DNA of 64,000 nt. It comes from Prostheceraeus crozeri. Its lineage: Eukaryota; Platyhelminthes; Polycladida; Euryleptidae. The translations under genes were made by a program, and so were the position numbers. The stretch spans positions 1 to 64,000 of the forward strand of contig CAJQUW010010314.1 in assembly GCA_907163375.1 (NCBI GenBank). Reading direction: 5' to 3'. The stretch's first letter is position 1; every line of letters begins with the position of its first letter. This document shows, one piece after another, positions 1-12,510 of the stretch. The notes below the pieces were generated by a model that did not search any database, was not told the DNA's origin, and saw only the letters and a program-made list of their open reading frames with translations.

Positions 1-253
1 GTACACATTCAACTATTCCCTGACCATCTAGGTCACCTGACCCTACTCCCATGGATTATTGGTTTTGGAGAGATTTGAAGGGGGGAGTCACGCCGGCAGT
101 CGATTTCAGTCAATCGAGGATCTTAAAGAAGAGATTCGATCTTCTCTTAGGAGACTGCTGATGAGTGATGACATAAGAAAGTCAGCTGTAGCGACGTTTC
201 GCAACAGACTAAGTCGCTATTGTGAAAATGACGGAGGTCATATCGAATCATAG
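1..253 (+). pseudogene. mariner-like transposase, C-terminal tail (partial)
   Basis: The window opens inside a decayed Tc1/mariner-type transposase. From base 36 one frame reads PDPTPMDYWFW, which matches the conserved SPDLTPxDYWxW block around the last catalytic aspartate. Near base 100-115 the frame shifts, and from there SIEDLKEEIRSSL continues to the stop at 251-253, ending ENDGGHIES, a typical mariner-family C-terminus. The rest of the gene lies upstream of the window. The frameshift suggests an old inactive copy. I see no clear terminal repeat after the stop. Family assignment rests on these motifs alone. Confidence 0.6.
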
Positions 254-3200
254 TCACAATGAATCATTTTTAATGATCACATTGTTGCGAGATAAATTAA
301 TTTTTTCTTTCCATTCATTGTTCTGCTTCTCTAGCTTTTCTTTGATAAGAAGTTATAGTAAAATGATCCACTATCATATCAAACAAATCACATTAAATAA
401 AATGGTATATCTTTCACTTTAAAATGACATCTCACTTAATGCAACAGGTAAAACATAACTCGAGTTAAATGGATTTGAAAATAGCAAGCTATATCTGGGT
501 CAACCTGTGTATGGTGCACGTACTGTGTATGAGTCTACCAAAGAATTGAAATATTATTTCACATTGCGGACTTTAATTACTAGGCCAACGTATGTTACCT
601 AATATTATTCAAATACCTTCAGTCATCAAAAATAAGGAATTTGGGATTAATATATAAAATGATTTAAAGCGGCAACGAAGGCAGCAGAAAGCTAGATTGA
701 ATCGGTGCGGGGGGAGGGTCTTGCCCTGTGCAAACGTAAATGTCGGACCATGTCCGGGCCGACAACAGCAAAGTGCGACTCTTCGGCCATCTTGAGCAGT
801 TTCAATTCAAATGAAGTTTCTGTCGTAATTTATATTATCTGTGTTATGATATGAACTGCGAAAGATGTTTTGATATGAAATAAATAGAAATGTTTTTATA
901 ACCACCCATTTTTATGAATGTCGGCACAAGTGCGTCATAATTCGGTCAATCGACTTTCGGTAGAACTTCGGCAACACGAAAAACGTAGCTGACTTCGGAA
1001 CATAGCGATTAATCGCACTGTGACGGGAATCCTGTGTTGGGTGCTATATTTAGAAGTCCGTATAAGGCGCTCTGGTAGAAATGCCATCATTTTCCGATGT
1101 TTCACGAGTATGCATGCACGATAGTCAGTTTTCATGATTATTTATTAAGTATGACTTCATTCTAATGCATCCCGACCACTGTAATTACCTAATTTATATT
1201 TCTGACCTATTTTAAAAGGGGATTATAATGTCTTCATGATGGCGATCCTCCTGAATTCGAACATTGCAATGCATTTCTTCGCTGCGCGCTACGTCTATCA
1301 GCTAGCTCACGGATTCCTCATGCAATGTGTGGGTGTGAATCAACTCGTCGACGGTGCAGTTTTCTCTATTCATTGAAGATATGTTGCCATCCTTTGTTAA
1401 AGATTATCACCGCGGATATATGAGTACCTAAATGGAGTGTATATGGTGCGTCAACAATATTGAGAAATGTGAGTAGCAAACAAATCGTACTCGTAAATCA
1501 GGTGAATAAACCGCATCAATAGGTCAATAGGTAACTTGTATAGTAACAGATTCTAAGCCAACCATTCTAATTGTCCTGAAGTTACAAAATAAAATGTGTA
1601 TTTAGTTAGTGAATTAATCGCGTGATTCATCAGGATCGTTGATAGGAGATGGAAAGTTCGATCCTTGATATTGAAGCATATTTCCTAAAAACAGGAGTGG
1701 TGAATAAACATAAATGTCCTCCATCTTAAAAAATTCAATTCGCTGATTGATACTTTTCAATAATGTAGTTTGTGAGCAAGCCGTCTGTCGTTTTGTCAGG
1801 CCTACGTGTAATATAGTATAATTAGGCAGTGGGCTGTTTAATTAGGCCAATTGTACATGAATAAGAGTTGATGTAATTGAAAGCATTCTTATAAGCAAAC
1901 AAAAAATTTTAAAGGAGAAAATTATGCCATACCACTGTAATTATTCATGTCTTTTAATTTCCGTGTGTATGCTAATGTTTCAGTTTATAGTCTCATGGGA
2001 GGTTGGCCATTGGTTGAAAAAAAAACAGAATTTCACTCACAATTTACGACCTTGCATATTGAATAAAACTTCATGAAATGACACCTGACGTTTCATCGTC
2101 TGCCGACTGTGACAAGTAATTTTTTGCGATTCTTTGTAACTGACTGATGTGATCGACAGTATTTTGCAATGTGTAAATATGTTGTAAGGCTATCTTGTCA
2201 CTGCCTCCGAATGTTTTGATTTTACCAGCATTGGGTTATTCCCGTGATCAAGTCAGCATGCAGGACGTCGGCTGTCATTACAAGAAGCTATATTTAAAAT
2301 ATAAGGTCGTGAATCGGGATTGAAATTTTTTTCTAATATTTAAGGGATGAGAATTTTCTAGCGGATTTGTATTAGTAATAGCTCGACTTTAAGTATTATT
2401 TTGTTGGCCTTTTTGGGCCTCCTTGAAATGTGAATTTCCGCCGGGACCACGTTCTTCCCTTCTCAACCCTGTTTGGCAACAAGTCGCAAACTTTGAAAAT
2501 AAGTCACAGGTTCGAATGTTTCACTACATGGTTGGTTTGGATGTGTAAGTAAACCATCTTGCGGTACGTTGTTATTTATTTCAGCTAAAGGAGAAATCAT
2601 TTTAAATTAAATATCAAATTCATCGGACTTTCTGCTTTAACGGCATGTTGTCCACCCTGGGAAAATGTGTTGTCGATTAACTCGTGCTGTTGTAAATTAT
2701 TGGAATGATGAAATATAAAAATAGGTTAGATTAATTATCACCTTCTTTCATCTTACAATAAATTAATGCTCATTTCTGTGTCATATACTTCTCTATTATG
2801 TGTCGTTATAGAGCTCTACATGGTTTATATTTTACATCATTGTTCACAGTTTGTCTGCGTTTTACTATCTTAATTCGCTTATAATGTATTTTTGTTGGTT
2901 TCAGACATCAAAATTTAGGAGCAGAATATCCTAATGAACCTCATCTACGATAGTTTTGAATACCACTGGATATGAATGTTATTATCCATTGTATTCAAGA
3001 TTTAAACTTGTTTGAGGTACAATCAACCTGAATCCCGATGTCTACGTTTACAAAATTGACCTTCAGTGGACTCAATCTAGGTAAGTTTTATCATCTGAGT
3101 ATAGTTGTTATTGCTTACATGTGGTTAGGTAAAGGCAAGCCAACGCAGATCTCGCGGACTGGATTCGGTCACCACAAACCGACCCGCTACAAACGGTCAA

Positions 3201-5023
3201 TACACTACGGGCCGAAGTCGACCAGCCGAACCCGGGCCGACTTAGGGGCGTCCGGACACGTCGCGTTCGGGTCGAACTTGTTTGCCGACTTCGTCCCAGA
3301 CTTTGGCCGACTTTCCGTTTGCACAGGGATACATCATCTCACTATGTAGAGGTAAACGTAGAAATAGTCATTTATCAAAGCCAATTTTCGTCTTGTCAAT
3401 CTTATCTTGTACACTCTATGCGCACTTCACCGCTTGTTTGACGAACCAAAGCCTCATTGAGCGGAGACAACAGCTTCGAGGGGAAAGTGAAGTCACGAAG
3501 CGGATTAGATCTTGGATCAAAGCTCCTATCTTGGAAAATGACTCGTGTTACAAAGCAATTAATTCAGCAGTCATTCAGCAGTACTTCCGTCTCAAATATT
3601 CAATTAAGGTCTTCAACTCAATACATTTTTCAACTATTTTGTTTCTTCAACTATTTTTTCAACTTTTTGGTTCGCAACTTTGCATTATTTGGATTTCGAT
3701 GTAATGTTTGGATTTGGTAATTGATGTAACAGATGACTTTGCATTTGTGCCTTTATGTGATGTCCATTTATTGAGAATAAACACCTACTTGTTACTATTA
3801 TTATTAATGACAATGTATTGTATATTTGTGAGATGAATGGTGATCAGATGATGTATCTTTCAGGATAATATCGGTTATGTTATGTACATATCTTTATCGG
3901 TTATGTTATATACACTATCTTTGGTATAGAGGGCATTAGAACTCGTTAATCGATTTCTTACTACGGTCGAACTGGCATTTAAGACAGGTTTCGGGATAAA
4001 TAGAAAATTCTTTGTGTTTTGTTTTTATAAGCGGTATTTGAAAAATTCACCGAGGTTTAAATAATATAGCCTGATAATCTTTTATAGAAATGGAAAAGAG
4101 CATGCATTGCTCTTACAAAATCTCGCATGATCATTTAACAAATGAGAATGTGCTCCACATTAACTGCATTTGTCATACGTCATAAACTTTGCATACCTAG
4201 TCAGTATTCACATAAGCCCTTTGTTCATGGACATGGTTGAAATTGAGCTCTATACATTACTAAATTTACTACATATCTATGCGATACTAAGTATCTTAGG
4301 GTTTAAGTAGTATGATCTAATTAAAATATCAAAAGCATGTAAAATTTTTAATAGGAATCGTATGGCACTGAACCATAGAGTAGTTATATTAGGTAGAGTG
4401 GTAACTCCGCATTTATTAAGTCCCCAATGCGTATACACTTTCGATTTTATTACATGAACTCGAGGGGGATATAGTTGGTAAATGGTACCAAATGTGAGAT
4501 ATGCAAATTTTTTGCAGTTTTGAAGAAATTGCCACGGAATTAAATGATCATGATAGTAATGCAGAAGGAATGATGACATTTTATAGATCTCAGTGTCATG
4601 ACAGCCTTGGAGATTTAATAATTGTTAAATTAGCAATTCGATGTGTTCCTATTACTTTCGTGTTCAACCTCAAGAGTATTTTCTTAAGCGTGATCATATC
4701 ACAAGGAACCTGCCACTGGAAGAGCAAAATCACATAATCAAAGACAATGACTTCAATAAACTTTGAAAGATGTAAATGGGTCCACATCACTATTCAGATT
4801 CAAGAAATGAAACATGAATTTAGTGAATCATAAAATCATGCTGTTGAAAATTGAATTAAAAACATGAAATTTCAGCCAAGAAAGCACAAATAATATCGCG
4901 ACTTTTTCACGAAAACTTCCATTATAATACGGTTCATGACATTCCTTTGATAATCAGCTTAATTTCCGCTTAGTTAGGATTCTTTTTAGCAATTATTCAT
5001 TCCTATTGATATCCAACTTGTTT
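254..5023. other. gene-free stretch with a possible inverted-repeat element
   Basis: No convincing gene on either strand. The short open frames at 3038-3704 overlap each other in different frames and lack domain signatures. Bases about 714-760 and 3270-3335 are similar in opposite orientation (both carry CCTGTGCAAACG followed by repeated GTCGGCC-like motifs), so a decayed DNA transposon of about 2.6 kb may lie here, but I find no target duplication. A short tandem duplication of ATCGGTTATGTTAT occurs at about 3868-3915. Confidence 0.3.
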
Positions 5024-5212
5024 AATACTACTTATATGAGGGCGTCATCTCGGTAGCATAAATTGGCAAAATTTTGACTTTTTTAAAACTACTCAAATAA
5101 TTTTTTTACCACGGGAATGCAATCTCCGCAAAAAACTGAATATTTTCATTTGAAAATTTTTAATGTATACAGATACTTTTTTGAGTCGACACTCTATATC
5201 CCCACTCTATGC
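5024..5212 (+). repeat. dispersed repeat, copy 1
   Basis: About 190 bp beginning ATACTACTTATATGA and containing GGCAAAATTTTGACTTTTTT and TTTTTTGAGTCGACACTCTA. It is repeated in the same orientation at 24320-24516 with scattered substitutions. There is no coding potential and no obvious terminal inverted repeat, so this could be a SINE, a fragment of a longer element or a MITE end. Confidence 0.75.
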
Positions 5213-7250
5213 ATTGAACTTTAATGAAATTAAGGTGACAATCAAGGAAATTCAATGAATAGCGCTATGAATTTATTGTCGTCATATAGAAATCCGAAAA
5301 TTGTTCAACTTCCTGGCTTAATTTTCGAGTTTGTAAGAGCTGACACATGAAAGGTAAAGGATAATAGATGTGTAAAGGATGTGATAGCACCAAATGATAA
5401 AGTATTTCGAATCCATCTTCTTCCAGGATCTCATGCAATATAAAATTTCCAGAGAATCACAATTTCATACAGATGATCTACGATCGCAGATATTTGAAAG
5501 CTTGTCTAGCGTTATTTTACAAATAAAGCGTAGGATTCGCGATACACATTTTTCTTTGAATTGTTCATTACCAGTTTTACAAATTTGATGCTGCACAGCT
5601 CCTCTAGAGTCAGTGGCCGTATCCGAACTCATGTAACACCGGAGTGGAGTCTATCAACTCCGATACAAATGTACTGACATAACTGATAGGAGCATTACAC
5701 AGCAATACGCCATGTTTAGTAGTCTAGATTTCCTGCGGATTAGCCTAGGCAACTTAACATCATCATTCAAATTTACTGAATAGTCACAATCAGCTACTAA
5801 TGCAAATGCTTTGATAGATAGATGCATATTTGCTTTTAAAGATGCCCTTAGAAGATGTAGGCCTAATTCTGTAAAAAATTCATTTTAGACTTTGTGGCAT
5901 GCATTGCGAGACAATTACATGAATGTGATATGTGTAAGCAATTTCAGATCTTTGAATCAATTCTTGTGTAATCATCTTCGATACTATCAAATTTAGTTGA
6001 TAGGTTATCTTTTCCTGAAGGCTCTATACACACACTGTATGGTCATGATGATGATGGATACAATGAAGTGCCGTAATAAATAAGTTAGAAGACATATTAC
6101 GGCAACAAAACCCTTCTCCAGAATAAGATAAAACATAAAGAGGATCGGTTATATTTCAATCGAAACAATAAGTCAAAAGTCAGAAAAACTGATCATGCCT
6201 CTAACGAATGTAATCAAAATCCAGTTTTCGAAATGGCCATTATTATATTATATTTACGATAGCGTGATACATGACACATGCATTACAGCGGCTTTATGTT
6301 GAATTCAATCAATTCATTTTTTCTTTCTGTTTCAGCTTTATTTCATGTTCGATGTGCATAGTTCAATAACTGACCACATGCAAATACACTGATATTTTAG
6401 GGAAATTAAAATGCCAGAAAAATTAAAGACATTATATTAGCTAGCAGAGGACGAATAATTAATCAACACCAAACACACACAGCAGCAAAGAATGGAATGG
6501 CCTTATCCCTTAAGGGAATTAATTTCATATATATTATGTGAGACAAACCTCAAGAAAAACTGGTCGACGATAGTGTAAATTCGTAATAGATGAATCCGCA
6601 AATCAAATGTACATAAGGCTATCTGTGCGCTGTTGACTGCACAATACACAGAATTAATTTTTTTGTTTGTCTGCTTCGCGCAGATGAATCTAATTCTGTG
6701 GTACAATAACTTCGCAATGCCAATCATCGCTATAATTTGCCAATGTCCTGGTGATTTAAGGAAATGATTACAAGCACAGAATAAAGATATCACGCAAAAC
6801 TATTGCAAAATAACATTCCATGGGCATATTCCAGTGGTCTGACCAGAGATTTTTCCATTTTTTGGACCTACACAAAATTTTCGCAGGCCTACTAATACCA
6901 GCAAATAATAGAATCATATTTCATGATTATGAAGAGTAAAACACCGCTCTTATCAAAACTTGAACAACGCCCAATATCTGTCGGCAGAAACCGATTTTTC
7001 AAAATGTCTTGTGCAATTTTCGCAACTAAGTGCTTTCTTGTAGTAAGCCAGATTTTTCGGAAGAAACTACATTTCGTCCTTGATGACTCACAACAGATTT
7101 TTCGACCAATCAGCAATTGACAGAAAGTAGAAGTTCTCATCAAAAGAAAACAAGTAATAATTACGGATCGAAAGAGAAAAAAACGGATGATGTAGAAATT
7201 CAGTGGTGTGGAAATCTCAACATGTAAAGATGCAACAATCCTGTACATAA
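5213..7250. other. gene-free AT-rich stretch
   Basis: I see no supported gene. Open frames here (for example 6503-6793 and 6892-7314, minus) are AT-rich and have no recognisable motif. The stretch contains a short palindrome at 6645-6703, described separately. Confidence 0.35.
6645..6703. repeat. short palindrome, copy 1
   Basis: The arms TACACAGAATTAATT and AATCTAATTCTGTGGTA are inverted copies around a centre containing TGCTTCGCGCAG. A second palindrome with the same arm motif (CCACAGAATTAGA) lies at 28732-28789. This is probably a miniature foldback element. Confidence 0.5.
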
Positions 7251-7252
7251 AA

Positions 7253-7425
7253 ACCTTGAGCATGATGTCTCTGAGTATGATATTCTCTTTCCATTGACTC
7301 CTCCTGCTCCTCACGCAGCTGTCTTGCTTGGTTTACACTGATATCTCCCATCAATTCTCTCCGTCTCGGAATGCATCGAGCTTGAGGGTATAGTTCCACC
7401 CCAAATTTCTCGGCACGTGGAGGAA
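7253..7425 (-). CDS. possible isolated exon, unrecognised
   Basis: On the minus strand an open frame follows a plausible acceptor (ACTTCAG) and reads PPRAEKFGVELYPQARCIPR, then a charged stretch rich in R, E and Q. Composition looks more protein-like than its AT-rich surroundings, but I recognise no domain, the 3' donor is unclear, and no neighbouring exon is evident. It may be a host exon, a transposon exon or chance. Confidence 0.2.
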
Positions 7426-8393
7426 CTGAAGTCTATCAGTGGCGACTACACAAGCATCAAATTTTGACATCTGCTTGCAGGAAATTGCAGGAATTAATGG
7501 TAGCCGAATTAATCAAATCACATTATTTCTGCAACAGACGAAGGTCTTAGACCGAAAATTTGTGTGCCGATGAATATAATTCGAGCAGAACAAAATGTGC
7601 TTTCCTGCAATATTATCAACTCCGGCTCTATAGTTCCACATCATATTAATATTTTCCATTCCCTCGTGTGTTTCTTTTCGTCCGATGCCTCAATCTTTTA
7701 TCTCTTAGTGTTCTGAAGCATCGAATTTATTGCCACAAAGTAATTTTCCTTTATTTGCTGTAAATGTTTTCAACATTCCTGATGGTCATTTGTCGGCTTC
7801 TTTCCTCTTTCTCCTCTTGTTCTTTCAAACAAGCCTTGGAATGCCGCTTGGCCAACGACACTTTTTTACGATGACTGTCTGTGATTGGCAACGTGTGGCA
7901 GAACTGATTGTCGGCAGTTAGGCCAACGCTCACACACTATGTTGATCCATAACAGATGTCTCGAGATTAGGGGCGTTTTATTTTTTATGGACTTTGCATC
8001 ATTTAGGCGAAAATTCCATAGCAGTCTGGCCCCAGGGGCCAGTTGCACGAAACAAGATAATATTATTATCTTAAGATAATATAAGAAATAAGAGAATTGG
8101 GTTGCACCAAAACGTTATTATCTTATTTTTAAGATAATGATATTATCTTAGTAGATGTTTGGTGCAACTTTACTACCTTAAGATAATATGATTTTGAGAT
8201 AAGATAATACGGTTGCACGAACGTAAAATTTTGAAGATTTTATCTTATTTTCTCTCTGAAGTTAGTATCATCATGGAGCGCTTCTATCTTCTGAATCCAT
8301 TGATGCTTAGTCTCAGAAATACGCAGAAATATGCACTTATGATAATTTTGTTTCATTCATAGTTTATCCTCACAAAATCTAGCAGATTTTTTA

Positions 8394-8510
8394 TTAGCCC
8401 ACAGAAACGTCTTCTAAAAATAGAACACGAATGTTGGAAGAACATGTATCAACAAAACACACATTTAGCTCAGAGTCACTCCAATTCTTTCTTCTTGCCA
8501 TGTCGTGTAG
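8394..8510 (-). pseudogene. Myb/SANT-like protein remnant of Harbinger element 1
   Basis: From an ATG at 8510 the minus strand reads MARRKNWSDSELN and continues about 35 codons to a stop. The start resembles the trihelix/SANT DNA-binding protein encoded beside Harbinger transposases, where a (R/K)KxNWSxxE core opens the domain. The remainder of the domain (later tryptophans and arginines) is missing, so only the first piece survives. It is divergently arranged with the transposase that starts near 8683. In intact elements this protein helps nuclear import and DNA binding of the transposase. Confidence 0.4.
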
Positions 8511-8682
8511 TGTAAGAATAAAGCTAGCGAACGACGTTTGACAGCACGCCGATACGAGTATAACAAATAAATACACTGGAAACAACCAATGGCAATTTGA
8601 CATTGATTTAGCATACGATGTCAATATTGTTGAGTGAATGACATCGAGATGACATGGACTTAATGTTCAGTATTATCCAGCT

Positions 8683-9773
8683 TTGTTGATGTTCAGTTCA
8701 ATCGGGTTATATTTCTTAATGGATGCCTTACGTGATATCCATCAACTAGAGCAAGTTGCACAAATTCGAAGTGAATTACGTTCCAAATCCTATCGCGATC
8801 GAATTGACATCCACGCTTTTAGTGATGAGGAACTCTACAACAGAATTCGCCTGAAGTGGAAGTCCTTCAATTACCTTGTTGAACTGTTGACACCTCACAT
8901 TCGGCAAAAATCAAATAGAAATAAATCGCTTTCAATAGAGGAAGAGACCTATATTGCTCTACGATTCTTTGCTAGTGTTTCGTTCATGGAAGTTATTGGT
9001 GATACGTTTGGTGTGCACAAATCCACTGTTCATCGTTCGATTGAAATAATAACTAGTGGTCTTTTAAAGCTCTTGCCGCTTTTTGTGTCCACCAGACACT
9101 TTGACACTCAGCCAAATCGTGAATTTTTTTACACGAAGAGGCTACCTCGCGTTGTGGGCTCAGTGGATGGTACGCATATAAAAATTATGGCTCCCAAAGA
9201 TTTTGAACCTGAGTATGTCAACAGAAAGGTCAACATTCACTGAATGTTCAAGTCGTCGTCACGGGAGAGCTGCTGATAGCTGATGTGGTTGCCGATTGGG
9301 CAGGAGGAAGCCATGATTGCAGAGTCCTTAGGCATTCGCGAATATTCGAGAATTTCGAAAATGGACACTTCGGCGACTATATCATTCTTGGGGATCAGGG
9401 TTATCCCTTACGACCTTGGCTATTCACTCCGGTGATTAAAAACCAAGTGACAGCTCCCGAATCTGCCTTCAACAATGCACACAAATCTGCGAGATGCTCT
9501 GTTGAAAGAGCTATAGGGATTCTTAAGCGAAGATTCAACTGCTTAAATGGACTGCGTGTTGTAGATCCAAGGAAATCAGCCAGAGTTGTCACGGCGTGTG
9601 TTGTTTTGCACAACTTCGCTATTATAAACAAGGACTTTGATGAATTCCTCACTCAGAGTTCCTCATCAGTGATAACTGAGACTGATGAAACTCCTGTGAC
9701 TGGGGGAGATTCAAGCAGTGATCTAAGGAGTCAAGCACGCCGAGGATTTTATATTCAATCGCATTTCCGATGA
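8683..9773 (+). pseudogene. PIF/Harbinger transposase (HARBI1-like), one frameshift
   Basis: Two adjacent open frames (8683-9243 and 9285-9773) form one DDE transposase. Visible in order: an N-terminal helix-turn-helix-like region ending FGVHKSTVHRSIE, the first catalytic aspartate in GSVDGTHIKIMAP, the second in GDQGYPLRPWLFTP, and the glutamate in CSVERAIGILKRRF, then the conserved ACVVLHNFAI block. The break falls near 9228, where one G appears to be missing in VNRK(G); the reading then continues as NVQVVVTGELLIADVVADW in another frame, without loss of sequence. Length (about 350 residues) is normal for HARBI1-like proteins. The start may be the ATG at 8683 or the one at 8719. AATAAA follows at about 9883. 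Confidence 0.85.
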
Positions 9774-9900
9774 TATTAACTTTCATTGTAGCCTAAATGT
9801 ATATGTACATGTGTATATGACTACAATATAAAGAGGTGTCTAATGAATGAGGTATTTTGAGTTGGCCTACTAAAGAAATTTAGAATAAAATCGACACAGT

Positions 9901-10540
9901 CACACTGTCTTAAAGCAACAGTAATTTTCATCACCTTGACTGACTTGGAATTCCATCTGAATTGCATGCTATTATTATCGGTGACAGATTTGATCGTAAC
10001 ACTGATTGGATTACAACAAGATTACAGCAAGAGAATGAATATACAAGAAGATAGATATTTAGAAATAAAATCGTTATTAATGGACATTCTATCTTACTTT
10101 GAAAACAAATCAGTCCATTACAGTTACTTAAATTGAATCTTTCCACATTCTCAGGAGATTTCAAGAGTGGGATTTCTTTTTACGATTAGTTTAATGCGTG
10201 TCCATCATAATCCAGTAAAATCCAGCTCGCAAATATTTTCGAAAGCAATGTTATTGACATGCAACTAGTCTTGACATTTTCCATGCAAGATTATTGACAT
10301 CGCTACAAATCACTGATTCTAATTACAAGTTAGCTTGAAATATGCTTGAAGAGAGATATAGGAATGTGAGACATTGTTCGAGCTCATACCTACATAACAT
10401 GCACACATTACCTTCAATAAAATAGGAAAATACAAAGGGTCTCCGTCTGGTGATGGAAACATTTCACGAAAAGGCATCAGCACTAAGATCCTTGGGAGTG
10501 CAAGTCGACGAATGGGACATTTTTCATCTCTCAGACAAAT
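9901..10540. other. no gene seen
   Basis: AT-rich sequence between the Harbinger transposase and the Penelope-like fragment. No open frame with recognisable motifs. It may still include the lost right part of Harbinger element 1. Confidence 0.3.
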
Positions 10541-11303
10541 AAGATAATGAATCTGGAAGAAATCTGGAAGAGAATTGACTATTCCATGTAGAGACCTCCA
10601 GAAATATAAAGATCCTCATAGACAACTAGAATCGACTTGCAGAGATTCGGAAGAAAGTGGCACGAAACATACCAGCATTAATCAGAAAAAAATAAATTCA
10701 AACGGAAAATCAAATCATGTTATACAATTGTACCTCCGCGTCACCAAAGAGAGGAGTCATCGAGCTGGATGTTTTGAGAATTAGTTTGAAAAATATTTCG
10801 GCTGGGTGTCATTTTTTATTAAGTTGGAGAGAGCCAATTCTATAAGGTGTTGAATATAAAAAGCGCTCCTACTTTTGAATTCTAACGAAAATCTGAAAGA
10901 AAAAACATTTTCGCCAATTATGACTCAAAATTGCTCTGACAAGGAAATTTCTCAAAAACACGAGAAAAAGTTTAACAATGATCTTCATTTAAATGGATGT
11001 CCTGAAACAATGATACGAAATAGTGCCAATAAATTTATTAATCAAAAGAAGCAAAAGAAACAATCAAGCAAACAATCCTTTCCTTTTCCTTTCATCTCTG
11101 ACAAATTTGATAAACAATTCAAGAAAATCTTCAATCATGAAAATATTAACTACGGAATAACGAGAAAGAATAGGACATTGAGAAATGCTCTTAAGCAACA
11201 TTCGCAACAACATAACTGCAATCTTCCAAACCGTCCAATCACGAACAAAAGTAACTGTCAACGTCAAAATGTAGAGTATCAAATTTTCGTGCCAATTTTC
11301 TGA
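10540..11303 (+). pseudogene. Penelope-like element fragment (post-RT region)
   Basis: The frame at 10875-11303 carries the layout seen between the reverse transcriptase and the GIY-YIG endonuclease of Penelope-like retroelements: NNDLHLNGCPETMI (compare DLxxNGYPxxxI), then PFPFISDKFDKQFKKIF, then KNRTLRNALKQH and QRQNVEYQI (compare RTLRxxLxxxKD and NVVYxIxC). The upstream part (10575-10784) is in a different frame and too decayed to assign. The frame ends where the endonuclease should begin. The minus-strand frame at 11064-11489 is a shadow of this. It lies in opposite orientation to the Penelope-like copy at 18360-19650. Confidence 0.5.
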
Positions 11304-12504
11304 TAGCATGGGACGAAAGATTCCCATGACGTAAACAACCGTGATGTAGCCGTTTAAGATGTAATACAGTACGTAGGATGATGTTGCAAAATACTTCCAC
11401 ATCAAGAAAGCATATATTGACTTATGATAATGAAATCCCGTGATTGGAGTGCCATGATAACGGTTCCTTCTGACTTTAACAGATGTCATACTGCTTTCAC
11501 ATTATTCTAAAAGAATTCACCGCGACTGTTGAATTCAATTTGTGGATATTATGAATTCATAAGTGCCCACTTATATTCAGATCAATTTGACAATGATTTT
11601 GAAGTTCAGTTAAGGCAAAGCCAATCATGCTATACTGCTGTAACAAAATGTGCTATACTGCGCAGTGCCAAAGTACCGAAGATTAGATGAACAGTTTGTC
11701 TTCGAGCAACATAAAGAATCTCTCAGATGCATCTTCGACTTTACACTTTTGATTGGATGAATGAAATAGTGGCAGAAATCTCAGACCTATGTAATGAAAA
11801 GGTTAAGAAAGTGTTATGAGCTCAGCTGCAGCTGTAAGAAATCGACTAAGTTATTGGAAATGAAGAACGGGCTCATAACATCCATAGCAGCGCTTTGATC
11901 CACTGCAATAGTAGCTGATCGATCATATTGATTTCTTTTAATGCTTTCATTTTCTGTTAAAACCGTGCACATAGCGAAAATTCACACAATTTCCATAATT
12001 CTTCTCAGCTTTGTTGTGCATGAGTAAGCTCGGTGAGCGAAACGTCGCACAATGAACTAATAGCATGGTATCCGAAGACGTTTTTTCTCATACTTTTCAA
12101 AATCAACCGGATACGTGGAGCATTGGACTCAATGCCACACTGCAATCTTATTCACGTTGAATAATGAAGAGACTATCAAAATGGTCTTAATCTGCACCAT
12201 GCTCATCAAACAAGGCTACATGAAACAGACGGTTGCATATTGCCACTGGCTTTCGCAGGAATTGAGAGCGAGTTTTTTACTCAACGTTCGAGACTCTTCA
12301 ACGAGAGTGACAAAACATCACTTATGTATAGCAGTTAAACAAATTTCAAAATGATGAACATGAGAAAAAAGACATACTAAATTACGATAGAAGTATGCAC
12401 ATGATCATCCATCATTGAATGGAGTACATGCAAGGATAATCAAAACCATCTAATCAAAGGGAAATGTATAGAAATAGTCAAAAAGATCAACTATACAATA
12501 AGAA
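11304..12504. other. no gene seen
   Basis: Unassigned sequence up to the target duplication of the Polinton derivative. The short frame at 12115-12354 has no recognisable domain. Confidence 0.3.
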
Positions 12505-12510
12505 AGTAGA

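Larger units (their letters stand above)
8030..9900 (+). mobile_element. PIF/Harbinger element 1, 3' end not found
   Basis: This holds a Harbinger transposase on the plus strand and a Myb/SANT remnant starting on the minus strand just upstream, the usual two-gene arrangement of the superfamily. The left side (8030-8230) carries the terminal-looking motif GGGCCAGTTGCACGAA and several further copies of TTGCAC in both orientations, interspersed with AAGATAATA repeats; this is probably the terminal or subterminal region. I could not find the matching right terminal repeat, so the right boundary given is only the end of the recognisable part. The element looks old and inactive. Confidence 0.6.

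Noticed and set aside
3038-3720. Three overlapping plus-strand frames
   Set aside because: Different phases, no domain and biased local composition from G+C-rich GTCGGCC-type repeats.
11064-11489. Minus-strand hydrophobic 141-residue frame resembling a membrane protein
   Set aside because: It overlaps the plus-strand Penelope-like frame, which has specific family motifs; hydrophobicity is what the complement of a K/N/Q-rich frame produces.
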